A stretch of 55,200 nucleotides of DNA from CAYFUF01 sp964394795 (GTDB lineage Bacteria > Bacillota > Clostridia > Tissierellales > Peptoniphilaceae): positions 1 to 55,200 of the forward strand of contig CAYMYX010000008.1 of NCBI GenBank assembly GCA_964394795.1, read 5' to 3'. A program made the position numbers and the translations under genes. Position 1 is the stretch's first letter, and the number at the start of each line of letters is the position of its first letter. Of this stretch, positions 24,567-33,675 are shown piece after piece. The notes below the pieces were generated by a model. The model ran no database searches. It saw nothing but the letters and a program-made list of their open reading frames with translations, and was not told the DNA's origin.

Positions 24567-25235
24567 CTAAATAATCTGGGGAACGAGGCGCAAGGTGTGG
24601 ATGCCTTCGATTTCAGAGATTGCCTGATGAAGGCTTTCGCATATTCCGTCGTCGAACTCAGCAATGAGGGTCGCTTCCTCGTCCTTGCGGGTGACGGACA
24701 TAGTGGCGATATTTAGATTATAGTCGGCAACCCGAGAAGTTAAATCAAAGATCATTTTCGGCCTATCTTTATAGGTCATGATGACAGACCAAGCCTTGCC
24801 GTCCAAGTTAGTATCGATACCATCTACTTCCACAATCCGGACTTGCCCACCACCGATGGATGAGCCGGTAACTGAGCAGACAATCTCTCCATCTTCCAGA
24901 AAATTGATTCTGGCCGTATTGGGGTGAACGGGACCGAGGTCCATTCTCCGATAGGAGATCTTCAGATTGAGGTTTTCAGCTTCTTCCAACGCTTCGATGA
25001 TACGGGGGTCGTCGGTCTCGTAACCAAGGATACCACCGACGATGGCTCGGTCGGTGCCGTGCCCCTTATAGGTTTCGGCAAAGCTGCCGTGAAGGTCAAT
25101 GATGAGCTCTTGGGGTTTCTTGCTAAACACGGAGCTGGCTAAATTGCCAATGCGACAGGCTCCTGCGGTATGGGAGCTTGAGGGTCCGACCATAGTCGGG
25201 CCGATGACGTCTCGAAATGAAATAGTGCGGTCCAT
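24567..25235 (-). CDS. sdaAB: L-serine dehydratase, beta subunit
   Basis: 222 residues from the ATG ending at 25235 (AAAGGA upstream); the frame extends to 25388 but the extra part is not family-like. The start MDRTISFRDVIGPTMVGPSSSHTAG is the standard beta-chain opening, with the SSSHTAG loop that contacts the substrate. The C-terminal third ('VIMTYKDRPKMIFDLTSRVADYN') is an ACT domain, expected to bind serine or another effector. First gene of the operon with sdaAA. Confidence 0.95.
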   Translation of the reverse strand: MDRTISFRDVIGPTMVGPSSSHTAGACRIGNLASSVFSKKPQELIIDLHGSFAETYKGHGTDRAIVGGILGYETDDPRIIEALEEAENLNLKISYRRMDLGPVHPNTARINFLEDGEIVCSVTGSSIGGGQVRIVEVDGIDTNLDGKAWSVIMTYKDRPKMIFDLTSRVADYNLNIATMSVTRKDEEATLIAEFDDGICESLHQAISEIEGIHTLRLVPQII

Positions 25236-25290
25236 AGCTGTCCTTTCTTTTCTATCTTGAAAGCATGAGATGCTTGTTCGTCCATTGTTC

Positions 25291-25298
25291 ATTATAAC
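25291..25298 (-). promoter_or_regulatory. Extended -10 promoter of the sdaAB-sdaAA operon
   Basis: On the minus strand TGTTATAAT gives a perfect -10 with an upstream TG, about 55 bp before the sdaAB start. No good -35 is visible. Confidence 0.5.
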
Positions 25299-25452
25299 AA
25301 GAATACAAGTCGGAGTCTTACCCCATCGGAAAATTTGTCCATTCCAGTGATGAAGATGCCATTCTGATGGGAAGTATAGGCAAATCACGAATGGGGCAAA
25401 CTACCGCTTTATAGGCATTTATGGTATGATTGACGAAGAATTAGGAGGCTCT

Positions 25453-26331
25453 ATGATTAAACTTTTATGTAGCGACTTCGACAACACGTTAGCTAGGAGA
25501 GGGCGGGTGCCACGAATCAATGTGGAGGAGATTCCTAAACTTAGAGCAAACGGAATCGAATTTGCCATCGTAACCGGTCGGGTTGCGTCAAATATCATCA
25601 GCAAAGCCGAAAAGTATAAGATCGATGCCCATATCGTGGGGACAAATGGGTCCATCGTTTTGGAAAAGGGAGACCACCTTCTTTTTGAACATCCCATCGA
25701 TAGGTCGATCATCGGCGATATTGTTCAGGAGTGCCATGATAACGGCTGGTACTACTTCATCTTCGACCGAGACGACGTCTATATCCCTGAGGAGAAATTT
25801 GGCATCGTGACCAAGACGCCATTAGCCCACATAGCTTCCTTCTTTGCTAAAACGAAGGTGTTTGGAACCAATCATCGTTTGGAGCAATTCGATGCGTACG
25901 GAGCCAAAGCTCATAAGATCAATATCTATCCGAAAAAGCAAGAAGTCATGGATGTCCGCGAAGAATACCTAAAAAACGAAGAGCTGTATGTAACTTGGTC
26001 CAATAACAACAAGTTGGAAATCATGGCCGCTGACGTCAACAAGTGGAACGGAATTCTTCACTTGGCGGAAAAGCTTGGCATAGAAAAGCACGAGATTGCC
26101 ACCATAGGCGACTACAATAATGACATTCCCATGATTGTTAACTCGGAAATGGGCTTTGCTGTTGGAAACGCCCACGAGGAAATTAAGGAGATCGCGGACC
26201 ATGTCGTCAGAAACGTGGAAGACGGTGCGGTTGCTGAAGCGATTGACTTTATCATCAATCATAATAGTAAACTAAAGACGACGGATACCGTCGACAATAA
26301 CGAGGATAGACAATGGAACGAGTACCAATGA
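25453..26331 (+). CDS. Cof-type HAD-superfamily phosphatase
   Basis: 292 residues from ATG 25453, four bases after AGGAGG. HAD motif I is DFDNTLA near residue 8, with a Cys-Ser before it. Motif II is VTGR near 40, a Lys of motif III lies near 190, and motif IV is GDYNNDIPM near 222. The C2 cap between motifs II and III makes it a Cof/YidA-type hydrolase of sugar phosphates, FMN or similar small phosphates. A polar C-terminal tail of about 25 residues is extra. The 3' end overlaps dut by 19 bp, so the two genes are translationally linked. An extended -10 (TGGTATGAT, 25422-25430) lies just upstream. Confidence 0.88.
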   Translation: MIKLLCSDFDNTLARRGRVPRINVEEIPKLRANGIEFAIVTGRVASNIISKAEKYKIDAHIVGTNGSIVLEKGDHLLFEHPIDRSIIGDIVQECHDNGWYYFIFDRDDVYIPEEKFGIVTKTPLAHIASFFAKTKVFGTNHRLEQFDAYGAKAHKINIYPKKQEVMDVREEYLKNEELYVTWSNNNKLEIMAADVNKWNGILHLAEKLGIEKHEIATIGDYNNDIPMIVNSEMGFAVGNAHEEIKEIADHVVRNVEDGAVAEAIDFIINHNSKLKTTDTVDNNEDRQWNEYQ

Positions 26332-26747
26332 AAATAATCAGCAAGAAGCACGACCCCACCTATGCTAATGGGAACGCCGCCGGCCTAGACCTTCGCATCA
26401 GCACCGATGAGCGAGTTGAAATTAAACCACTCGGTCATTACTTGGTCCACACAGGGGTCCATGTCGAGATTCCCCACGGCTACTTCGGTCTCATCGCTAT
26501 ACGGTCAGGCCTTGGAATGAAGGGGCTAACCCTATCCAACTCGATCGGTGTTATCGATGAAGATTACCGAGGAGAGATTCGAATCCCCCTCTTCAATCAC
26601 GGGGAAGAGGCGATGGTTTTAGAGGATGGGGAAAGAGTCGCCCAGATGATTCTTATTCCTTATGTTCAAGCCGAATTGAACTTTGTCGATGAACTCCAAG
26701 ACACCGACCGGGGCAATGACGGTTTTGGCTCTTCGGGCCGCTTTTAA
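26313..26747 (+). CDS. dut: dUTP diphosphatase (trimeric dUTPase)
   Basis: 144 residues, standard for the trimeric enzyme that converts dUTP to dUMP and keeps uracil out of DNA. The five motifs are visible: AAGLDLR (I), RSG near residue 65 (II), GVIDEDYRGEIR with the catalytic Asp (III), GERVAQMI (IV), and the glycine-rich C-terminal arm GNDGFGSSGRF (V). ATG at 26313 with GAGG at 26302-26305. It overlaps the end of the HAD gene, and a second in-frame ATG (26328) is also possible. Confidence 0.95.
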   Translation: MERVPMKIISKKHDPTYANGNAAGLDLRISTDERVEIKPLGHYLVHTGVHVEIPHGYFGLIAIRSGLGMKGLTLSNSIGVIDEDYRGEIRIPLFNHGEEAMVLEDGERVAQMILIPYVQAELNFVDELQDTDRGNDGFGSSGRF

Positions 26748-26756
26748 ATAAAAACC

Positions 26757-26775
26757 GCCGGATTAGGTTTCCGGC
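26757..26775 (-). terminator. Terminator of dinB
   Basis: GCCGGA/TCCGGC stem overlapping the dinB stop codon, followed on the minus strand by GGTTTTTATTT. Confidence 0.65.
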
Positions 26776-27845
26776 AGTTCAAAAAAGTTGATTTGATGGA
26801 TATCTTCCTCGATGAGGTTGGATGCAGAGACCCCTAAGAGGCGGATAGGTTCGGCTAAGGGAAGTTCCTCGAAGAGGAAGCGGGCGATATATTGAATATC
26901 CTCGGCCTCTTGAATGTGTACATCCGTGGAATGGCTCCGACTAATGGTTTCAAATTTGTTAGTCTTCAGCTTAATATGGATAGTCTTAGCTGCAATTTTC
27001 TTGTCCTTGAGGTCTTTGGCCAGCTCATTGCAGAAATGGTCCAGCTTATCGGTCAATTCTTTGCGGCTACGAATATCATGGTCGAAGGTTCGTTCGACGC
27101 CGATGCTCTTCCTTTCACGGTTGACTGTAACCGGCCGATGGTCAATCCCTCGAATGAAGCGGTATACATCGCTGCCGTTTTTGCCCAACAGCGTGTTCAA
27201 CGTGCTTTCTTCCAGGGCATGCAGGTCTAGAATTGTATATAGGCTTAGGGAATTGAGTTTACGTTCTGCGGCGCGGCCAATGCCATGTATCTTGCCAACG
27301 GGTAAGGGGAGGAGTAGGTCAGGAATATCATCTTCTGTGATTTGAAAGATGCCATGGGGTTTTTTCCAATCCGAAGCCAGTTTAGCTAAGAATTTATTAA
27401 AGGACACACCTACAGAAATAGAGAGGCCGGTCTTCTCCGTCACCTCATCTTGGAGGGACTGGGCAATGAAGAGGGCATCTTCAGGTCGGCTGCTAATATC
27501 CAAGTAAGCTTCGTCGATGGACATCTGCTCCAGTTTTCTGGTGTAGGACCTGAGAACGGCAAAGACTTCATTACTTTTTTCGACGTAGCGTTCCCTCCGC
27601 ATGGGTACAATTTTCAGATCCGGGCAGTTTTGCTTAGCCTGAAAGACAGGCATGGCGGAGTGGATTCCATACGCCCTTGCTTTATAGTTGCAAGTGGTGA
27701 TGATGCCCCGTTTGCTTTGGCCTCCGACGGCCATAGGAACAAGAGCAAGCTCAGGTTGGTCTAGTTCTTCAACCCTGGCAAAGAAAGCATCCAAGTCCAC
27801 ATGGAGGATTTTTCGGTTGTCTTTGATTGGTTGATGCGAGGACAT
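26763..27845 (-). CDS. dinB: DNA polymerase IV (Y family)
   Basis: 360 residues from the ATG ending at 27845; the frame continues upstream to 28097 but over the divergent rqcP gene. The palm motif is HVDLDAFFARVE with the first catalytic Asp, and SIDEAYLD holds the other acidic residues. A helix-hairpin-helix lies near 'LPVGKIHGIGRAAERKL', followed by the little-finger domain. The C-terminal end 'INFFELPE' resembles a beta-clamp-binding peptide. It performs translesion synthesis. It is divergent from rqcP and convergent with dut. Confidence 0.95.
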   Translation of the reverse strand: MSSHQPIKDNRKILHVDLDAFFARVEELDQPELALVPMAVGGQSKRGIITTCNYKARAYGIHSAMPVFQAKQNCPDLKIVPMRRERYVEKSNEVFAVLRSYTRKLEQMSIDEAYLDISSRPEDALFIAQSLQDEVTEKTGLSISVGVSFNKFLAKLASDWKKPHGIFQITEDDIPDLLLPLPVGKIHGIGRAAERKLNSLSLYTILDLHALEESTLNTLLGKNGSDVYRFIRGIDHRPVTVNRERKSIGVERTFDHDIRSRKELTDKLDHFCNELAKDLKDKKIAAKTIHIKLKTNKFETISRSHSTDVHIQEAEDIQYIARFLFEELPLAEPIRLLGVSASNLIEEDIHQINFFELPET

Positions 27846-27933
27846 GGCCCACCCCTTTCTTTTATAATAATTATATCGTAAAGGTAAAGGCCGGGGAAAT
27901 GAACAGACAATCATCAAAACTAGAGGAGGAATG

Positions 27934-28179
27934 ATGAGAATAGATAAATTTTTGAAGAATTCGAGAATAATTAAGAGGCGGTTGATCGCCAAGGAAGCTT
28001 GCGATTCAGGCCGCGTTGAAATTAATGATAGAAAGGTGAAGGCAGGAGCTGAAGTCGAAGTAGGCGACATCGTGACCATTCGTTTCGGTGATACCAACTT
28101 GAAGATAGAAGTACTAGCAACACTCGAGCACGTGACGAAAAAAGATGCGGATGAGATGTATCGCGTGGTGGAGGATTAG
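27934..28179 (+). CDS. rqcP: S4-domain RNA-binding protein, RqcP type
   Basis: 81 residues, a lone S4 domain (MRIDKFLKNSRIIKRR, 'EACDSGRVEIN...KAG..V..GD'). In B. subtilis the equivalent protein (YlmH-like/YabO, now RqcP) works with RqcH in poly-alanine tailing of stalled nascent chains on 50S subunits. The position just before divIC and tilS is the classical one in Firmicutes. Two ATGs follow AGGAGG; the second (27934) has the better spacing. First gene of the long plus-strand run. Confidence 0.88.
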   Translation: MRIDKFLKNSRIIKRRLIAKEACDSGRVEINDRKVKAGAEVEVGDIVTIRFGDTNLKIEVLATLEHVTKKDADEMYRVVED

Positions 28180-28180
28180 G

Positions 28181-28906
28181 ATGGCGAAATTCAAATCGAT
28201 ACTTCCCGACGACGGCAATAACAACAAGATGGATGAAACCGTCCGCATGTCGGAGGAAGAACGGCAGGAGATCGAACGAGCAATCAGGGAACGGCAGATG
28301 GATAGAGGCCGAACGGCTAATTCCAGAAAAGCAAGACCTGAACGACAACAGAGACCAAGTCAAGGTGCTCAGAGAGCGAGTCAGACGGGGGTAGGTAGAT
28401 CCGGTTCCACTACTGGTCAGCGGCGCCGTCCCCAAAAGAAGAGAAACAAGACCGGCCAATGGATTTTCGTTGGCGTTATGGCCGTACTAGCCTTACTTAT
28501 CTTCACAACAGCGGCTAACCTTTTAGAACAAAGCAGAAAAATCGATGATTTGGAAGCGCAACTAAAAGAACAGCAGACGGATAAAGAGAGACTGGAAACA
28601 TCAATTGCCCAATTGGAGAATGAGTTAAATACAGTCAATACGGATGAATTCATAGAGCGCTATGCCCATGAGAAACTCGGCATGGTAAAGCCCAACGAAA
28701 TCATTTACGAAGTAGAGACCGAAGGTGGAGAAGAATCCCTAGAGGAATCTACAGAAGGTGAACCGGTTGAAGAGAGCACTGGGGATGAGGAAGTGACCGA
28801 TGAGGCGCCCGTAGAAGGTGAAGAATCAAGCGACGAAGAGAGTTCTTCAGAATCCGAAAGCATAGACGAAGAAGAAACTCCGGTGGAGGAAGCTCCGGGC
28901 GAGTAA
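28181..28906 (+). CDS. divIC: Septum formation initiator DivIC/FtsB, with a long acidic tail
   Basis: 241 residues, about twice the usual length. The N-terminal ~90 residues are polar and basic (Arg/Gln-rich) and cytosolic. One membrane segment (QWIFVGVMAVLALLIF) is followed by a coiled coil ('LEAQLKEQQTDKERLETSIAQLENEL') and the 'AHEKLGMVKPNEI' signature of DivIC/FtsB. The final ~60 residues are almost all Glu, Ser and Asp and lie outside the cell. It should pair with FtsL (51429-51965) in the divisome. The start is at 28181, one base after the rqcP stop, with GGAGG inside the rqcP 3' end. Confidence 0.88.
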   Translation: MAKFKSILPDDGNNNKMDETVRMSEEERQEIERAIRERQMDRGRTANSRKARPERQQRPSQGAQRASQTGVGRSGSTTGQRRRPQKKRNKTGQWIFVGVMAVLALLIFTTAANLLEQSRKIDDLEAQLKEQQTDKERLETSIAQLENELNTVNTDEFIERYAHEKLGMVKPNEIIYEVETEGGEESLEESTEGEPVEESTGDEEVTDEAPVEGEESSDEESSSESESIDEEETPVEEAPGE

Positions 28907-28937
28907 CATGTTATTAATTAACGAGAGAGGAGTAGGG

Positions 28938-30455
28938 ATGAATAAAAAGAGCTCGTCAAATATTGTTCAAGCAAAAGAGACAATTAAAGACCTCGTCATC
29001 AACGAAAAATTTCATACTCTATTTCTCGCTGTTTCAGGAGGGCTGGATTCGGTAGCCCTCCTCAATCTATGTTTGGATGTGAAGAGAGAAGCTAACCGTC
29101 ATGAGAAAGTATTAACTGACGTTGATCTAATCGTCCTCCACTTCAACCACAAGCTCAGGGGTTCGGATAGCGAAGCCGATGAGGAAGCGGTAAGGGCAAT
29201 CTGTATGGAAAAGGGCCTTACTCTATTTGTAGGCAAGGCGGATGTTGCTGAGCTAGCTAACGAAGAGGGCATCTCGGTAGAGCTGGCGGCTCGAAAAGCT
29301 CGGTATGCTTTCTTTACCGAAAAGGTGAGCGAAGTCTTAGGCAAGGGTGTAGACCAGGGAGTCCTATGTACCGCCCACCACCTTTACGATCAAAGCGAGT
29401 CAATCTTATTACATTTGTTACGAGGAACCGGACTTGCCGGTTTGGAAGGCATGAGAAGTTTGGCGTACTTCGATAAGTTGGGAATCTGGATTAGCCGGCC
29501 GCTGCTAAACTTAGCAAAGGAAGAAATCATAAGTTATGCCAAGGAGAAGAACCTGTCTTGGCGGGAGGATACCAGCAATCAGGAGAGTGATTACACTCGT
29601 AACTTCCTTCGTCTGGAAATCTTGCCTAGAATTAGGGAGAGAATCAACGAACAGGTAGACGGCAGCTTGAGTAGGTTGAGCCAAATCGTACAAGATGAGA
29701 ATGACTATTTTGATGGGGAAGTCCGCAAGCTGCATGACCGGTGGCAAAAGAAAATCGCTGATAGAAATTTTGCCTCGAAGCGGAACGCTCACTTTCTTAA
29801 AGCTAAGCTCATCAACCGTGAGGATTTCTTAGCAGAAAGCGTGGCGATTCAGCGGCGCTATCTCCGCTTTTTCTTGAAGGATATTATGGGGTTAGAAGGC
29901 GAAATTTCCTTCCAAGATATCGAGGAAACTAGAGATTTGTTTTTACGAAAAGCTAATAAAAAGAAAGTCCTATATGATATTATAGTTTTATCTGATTATG
30001 AATCCCTTCTGTTTTACCGTAAACGAGATGACCATTCCACAGTAAAGGAAGAAATAACGATAACTCTGCCCGAAAGGGAAGGGGAAAGTTTATTTTTTTC
30101 TTGGCCAAGATTAGGAATGGAATTTTCCATTTCTTTATGTCATTTAGATTTACGCGTAGATAAGATTAATCCATCGAAAGCCTACTGCACGCTTGCAGCC
30201 CAAGGTCTTAACCGTTTACAGATAACAACTTACCAAGGTGGCGAAGGCTTCAGTCAATTTGGTGGAACTAGTAAACCCCTGGGGAAGCGCTTCAACGACT
30301 GGAAGTTGTCCGCTGAGTTAAGAGAGGAGTGGCCCATCTTCGTCGCCGATGACGAAGTTGTGTGGTTGCCAGGCTTAGGCAGAAGTGATGAAAGGCTTCT
30401 TCAAGGGAAGGGGCAAGTCTATATTATCGAATGGGTAAACCCAGAGTTTACTTGA
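28938..30455 (+). CDS. tilS: tRNA(Ile)-lysidine synthase
   Basis: 505 residues from ATG 28938 (GAGGAG upstream). The PP-loop SGGLDS is at residues 33-38. TilS adds lysine to C34 of the CAU-anticodon tRNA-Ile, so that it reads AUA instead of AUG. The C-terminal region ('LPFF...KPLGKRFNDW..'-like, here TSKPLGKRFNDW) matches the TilS substrate-binding domains. It sits in the classical place between divIC and hpt. Confidence 0.95.
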   Translation: MNKKSSSNIVQAKETIKDLVINEKFHTLFLAVSGGLDSVALLNLCLDVKREANRHEKVLTDVDLIVLHFNHKLRGSDSEADEEAVRAICMEKGLTLFVGKADVAELANEEGISVELAARKARYAFFTEKVSEVLGKGVDQGVLCTAHHLYDQSESILLHLLRGTGLAGLEGMRSLAYFDKLGIWISRPLLNLAKEEIISYAKEKNLSWREDTSNQESDYTRNFLRLEILPRIRERINEQVDGSLSRLSQIVQDENDYFDGEVRKLHDRWQKKIADRNFASKRNAHFLKAKLINREDFLAESVAIQRRYLRFFLKDIMGLEGEISFQDIEETRDLFLRKANKKKVLYDIIVLSDYESLLFYRKRDDHSTVKEEITITLPEREGESLFFSWPRLGMEFSISLCHLDLRVDKINPSKAYCTLAAQGLNRLQITTYQGGEGFSQFGGTSKPLGKRFNDWKLSAELREEWPIFVADDEVVWLPGLGRSDERLLQGKGQVYIIEWVNPEFT

Positions 30456-30518
30456 GCAAGCTGAACGAATTCGGGTAAGAATCGTCAGTAAATATCGAAT
30501 AGTAATTTGGAGGATAAC

Positions 30519-31076
30519 ATGAAGTCTGAACTGTCAAAATATGTTGAGGAAATTTTATTCACCGAAGAAGAGATCGACGCAAGAGTGAAAGAAATGGGTA
30601 GGCAAATCACGGAAGACTACAACGGTGATACTGCGGATCTCCTCTTAGTGTGTATACTTAAGGGTGCATCCATCTTTATGGCAGACTTGCTCAAAGAGCT
30701 TGATTTACCCGTTGAGATCGACTTCATGGCTGTTTCCAGTTATGGCAAGCACACCGTTTCCACAGGTGATGTTCGTATTTTGAAAGATTTAGAGCAGAGA
30801 ATAGCAGGTAAGAATGTCCTTATCGTAGAGGATATCGTGGACTCCGGTTACACCTTATCTTATCTCGTGGGCAACCTTCACCATAGAGGAGCTAAATCCG
30901 TTCGTATTGTCACCCTCTTAAACAAAGAGGCGAGAAGAGTCGTTGACATCCACGCGGACTATGTTGGTTTCGACATACCTGATTCTTTCGTTATAGGTTA
31001 TGGATTGGATTTTAACCAAAAGCTAAGGAATCTACCTTATATTGCGACCTTAAAGAGAGTCTACTATGACGAATAA
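30519..31076 (+). CDS. hpt: Hypoxanthine phosphoribosyltransferase
   Basis: 185 residues from ATG 30519, five bases after GGAGG. The PRPP-binding loop is LIVEDIVDSGYTL (101-113), and 'ILKGA' near residue 47 is the PPi loop. The enzyme salvages hypoxanthine (and often guanine) to IMP/GMP. In several Firmicutes it is placed between tilS and ftsH, as here. Confidence 0.95.
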   Translation: MKSELSKYVEEILFTEEEIDARVKEMGRQITEDYNGDTADLLLVCILKGASIFMADLLKELDLPVEIDFMAVSSYGKHTVSTGDVRILKDLEQRIAGKNVLIVEDIVDSGYTLSYLVGNLHHRGAKSVRIVTLLNKEARRVVDIHADYVGFDIPDSFVIGYGLDFNQKLRNLPYIATLKRVYYDE

Positions 31077-31114
31077 GGAAGCTAGTCGATCATTGTTAAC
31101 GTATTGAGGAGCTT

Positions 31115-32980
31115 ATGAATAATAATAGAAAAAATAACGTACTGGCCATATTAACGTACATCTTGCCTGTACTCCTGATAATGATTTTCATCGGAACGAT
31201 GAACAGGGATGTGGAATTGCCCAAGCAATACACTTACAGCGATGTTGTACAGTTAATTGACGAGGACCAAATTGAAAACGCAGTTATCGAAGGAGATCAC
31301 TTCAAAGGAACCTTAAAGAATAACCAAGGTGCATTTGATGTCGTCATCCCTCAAGCGATCTCAGCCACTTTCTTTGAAAACACGCTGAAGGAGCCCGTGG
31401 AATCAGGTCAATTTAGTTTGACCTTCATGCCGGAAGAGGAACCGAATCCTTTCCTCATGATGATTCCAGACTTTCTTTTCTTAGGCATCATGATTTTCTT
31501 TGTCTACTCCATGTACCGTCGCGCCCAACAACAGAATGGGGGAGCGGCACAGTTCGGAAAGAGCAAGGCGAAAGTCTTACGATCTGATTCGAGAAAAATC
31601 ACTTTTGATGATGTCGCAGGTCTTAAAGAGGAAAAAGAGGAGTTGATCGAGATTGTTGACTTCCTCAAAAACCCGAGAAAGTTTACCCAAGTTGGTGCCC
31701 GTATTCCAAAGGGTGTCCTTTTAGTTGGTCCTCCGGGAACAGGTAAGACCTACCTTTCAAGAGCGGTTGCCGGTGAAGCTGGCGTACCTTTCTTCTCGAT
31801 TTCCGGTTCCGACTTTGTCGAGATGTTCGTTGGTGTCGGTGCTTCCCGTGTCCGTGACCTATTCCAAGAAGGAAAGAAAAACGCGCCATGTATCATCTTT
31901 ATTGATGAGATTGATGCCGTTGGTCGTCGCCGTGGCGCAGGTCTAGGTGGTGGTAACGACGAGCGCGAGCAAACCCTGAACCAGCTCTTAGTCGAGATGG
32001 ACGGATTTGAGTCCAATGAAGGCATTATCATCATGGCGGCAACGAACCGTCCTGATATCCTTGACCCCGCTATCCTTCGTCCTGGTCGTTTCGACCGTCA
32101 GGTAACCGTTGGTATGCCAAACTTGAAGGAAAGAGAAGAGATGATCCGTGTTCACCTTCGAAACAAGAAGGCTGCGGATGATGTGGATCTCAACGCATTA
32201 GCAAGACAGACAGCAGGTTTTACGCCAGCTGATCTTGAGAATATGACCAATGAAGCGGCCTTGTTAACCGCCCGCCAAGATAAGACAGAAATATCAATGG
32301 CTACCTTTGAGGAAGCAGCGATAAAAGTTGTGGCCGGCCCAGAGAAGAAGTCTCAGACCGTGATTCAAGAGGAGAGAGTAATCACCGCTTACCATGAAGC
32401 GGGACACGCTATCGTAACTCGTGCTCTTCCGAAAATGGACACCGTCAATATGATTACCATCGTCCCCCGTGGGCGGGCAGGCGGATTTACAGCCTTCTTG
32501 CCGGATGACGACCGTAATTATATGTCCAAGACGCGTATGGAACAAACTTTAGTCACCTTCCTAGGCGGACGCGCAGCAGAAGCCTTGGTCTTGGATGATA
32601 TTTCGACAGGGGCTTCTAACGATATCGAACGGGCAACGCAAGTAGCGAGAAATATGATTGTTAAATACGGGATGAACGAACGCCTCGGCCCTGTCGCTTA
32701 CGAAGAGGGAGACAACAACGTATTCTTAGGCAATGAGCTTGGAAAGATAAGATCTTACTCCGAAACGACGGCTGTAGCCATCGATGAGGAAGTCAACAAG
32801 CTGATGAAGGATGCTTATGAACGAGCGAAACAGATTTTAACTGAAAACAGAATCATGTTAGAAGAATTAGCTCAACTTCTATTAGAGATGGAAACTGTCC
32901 GTCGTGATGAATTTGAGCAGCTGTTCGTCGAGCATGGAATAGCGTATCAAGGAAGTGAAGGAGCTTTACTCAATGAATAA
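31115..32980 (+). CDS. ftsH: ATP-dependent membrane zinc protease FtsH
   Basis: 621 residues. Two membrane segments (about 10-28 and 118-134) flank a short extracytosolic domain. The AAA module has Walker A GPPGTGKT (205-212), Walker B IIFIDEID (260-267) and the second region of homology (ATNRPDILDPAILRPGR). The zinc site HEAGH is at 427-431. FtsH degrades damaged membrane proteins and short-lived regulators. ATG at 31115 after GAGGAG. Its stop overlaps the start of the next gene. Confidence 0.97.
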   Translation: MNNNRKNNVLAILTYILPVLLIMIFIGTMNRDVELPKQYTYSDVVQLIDEDQIENAVIEGDHFKGTLKNNQGAFDVVIPQAISATFFENTLKEPVESGQFSLTFMPEEEPNPFLMMIPDFLFLGIMIFFVYSMYRRAQQQNGGAAQFGKSKAKVLRSDSRKITFDDVAGLKEEKEELIEIVDFLKNPRKFTQVGARIPKGVLLVGPPGTGKTYLSRAVAGEAGVPFFSISGSDFVEMFVGVGASRVRDLFQEGKKNAPCIIFIDEIDAVGRRRGAGLGGGNDEREQTLNQLLVEMDGFESNEGIIIMAATNRPDILDPAILRPGRFDRQVTVGMPNLKEREEMIRVHLRNKKAADDVDLNALARQTAGFTPADLENMTNEAALLTARQDKTEISMATFEEAAIKVVAGPEKKSQTVIQEERVITAYHEAGHAIVTRALPKMDTVNMITIVPRGRAGGFTAFLPDDDRNYMSKTRMEQTLVTFLGGRAAEALVLDDISTGASNDIERATQVARNMIVKYGMNERLGPVAYEEGDNNVFLGNELGKIRSYSETTAVAIDEEVNKLMKDAYERAKQILTENRIMLEELAQLLLEMETVRRDEFEQLFVEHGIAYQGSEGALLNE

Positions 32981-33599
32981 AAGCACAACTAATTTAGCGG
33001 AATGGGAGACTATTGACTTAGCTCAGGCTGAATCTGAGGCTGAAACCGGGGAAGAGACACAAGCCCCTGGTCCAGAGGCGGAGCAGACTCCTGAAGGTTT
33101 GAATAACATCACCTATATTGTTTATGGTGTCATGTTGCTCTACTTGCTCTACATGTTCTACAAGTCCTGGAAATCCAAGAAGAATATCGATGAAGTCGTA
33201 GCAACTTACGGTAAGAAGCAGACTTTTGTCATGAACCTACTGCTGGTTGTCATCTTAGCGTTAGGTGTCAGCAACTTGGCTCTTGGTAATTACTTGATTG
33301 GGGCCTTGATGGTAGCCATTGCCATTCTCTTCTTCTTTATGACACGGGAGAAAATCATCATCGCCAACAACGGTATCTATGGCGATAATCAGTTCTTTAC
33401 ATGGGATGAAATTAAAAGGTGGCAGTGGGACATTTCCCGGGGCGACCTGGTTATCGTCACAAAAGAGTTCGGCAAGAGCGATCAAACCCACTTTATGCGC
33501 CTGGGCAAGGAGCATATCAACGAAGTGAATGATCACATTCGTGAGTACAAGCTTGGTAAGACTCCACCAAGCAAGAAGAAAAATAAGAAAAACAGTTAA
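32973..33599 (+). CDS. Membrane protein with a C-terminal DUF5673-like domain
   Basis: 208 residues. The N-terminal ~45 residues are acidic. Three hydrophobic stretches follow (about 48-64, 88-104 and 108-124), and then a cytosolic part with 'EKIIIANNGIYGDNQFFTWDEI' and 'W...RGDLVIV'. That pattern resembles the PH-like DUF5673 domain, which typically follows membrane segments. The tail is Lys-rich. The ATG at 32973 overlaps the ftsH stop by 8 bases, suggesting translational coupling and perhaps a role near FtsH, but no function is known. Confidence 0.65.
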   Translation: MNKSTTNLAEWETIDLAQAESEAETGEETQAPGPEAEQTPEGLNNITYIVYGVMLLYLLYMFYKSWKSKKNIDEVVATYGKKQTFVMNLLLVVILALGVSNLALGNYLIGALMVAIAILFFFMTREKIIIANNGIYGDNQFFTWDEIKRWQWDISRGDLVIVTKEFGKSDQTHFMRLGKEHINEVNDHIREYKLGKTPPSKKKNKKNS

Positions 33600-33620
33600 G
33601 CAGTCGGAAGTTACTATAGT

Positions 33621-33648
33621 CGAACAATGAGGATCTCCTTATTGTTCG
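33621..33648 (+). promoter_or_regulatory. Hairpin in the pyrG leader
   Basis: Arms CGAACAATGAGGA and TCCTTATTGTTCG (one G-U pair) lie 27 bp before pyrG. The tail is not a clean U run. pyrG leaders in Bacilli often carry CTP-sensitive attenuators, but the GGGC start used there is not evident here. Confidence 0.4.
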
Positions 33649-33675
33649 CCTATTTCATTAGAGGAGTATTTACTT

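Noticed and set aside
23694..25235. Serine-dehydratase operon as a horizontally acquired island
   Set aside because: No mobile genes, repeats or visible compositional break at its borders; it looks like ordinary core metabolism.
26892..27764. Plus-strand ORFs of 100-140 codons inside dinB
   Set aside because: They are antisense to a clear DNA polymerase IV gene and lack recognisable features.
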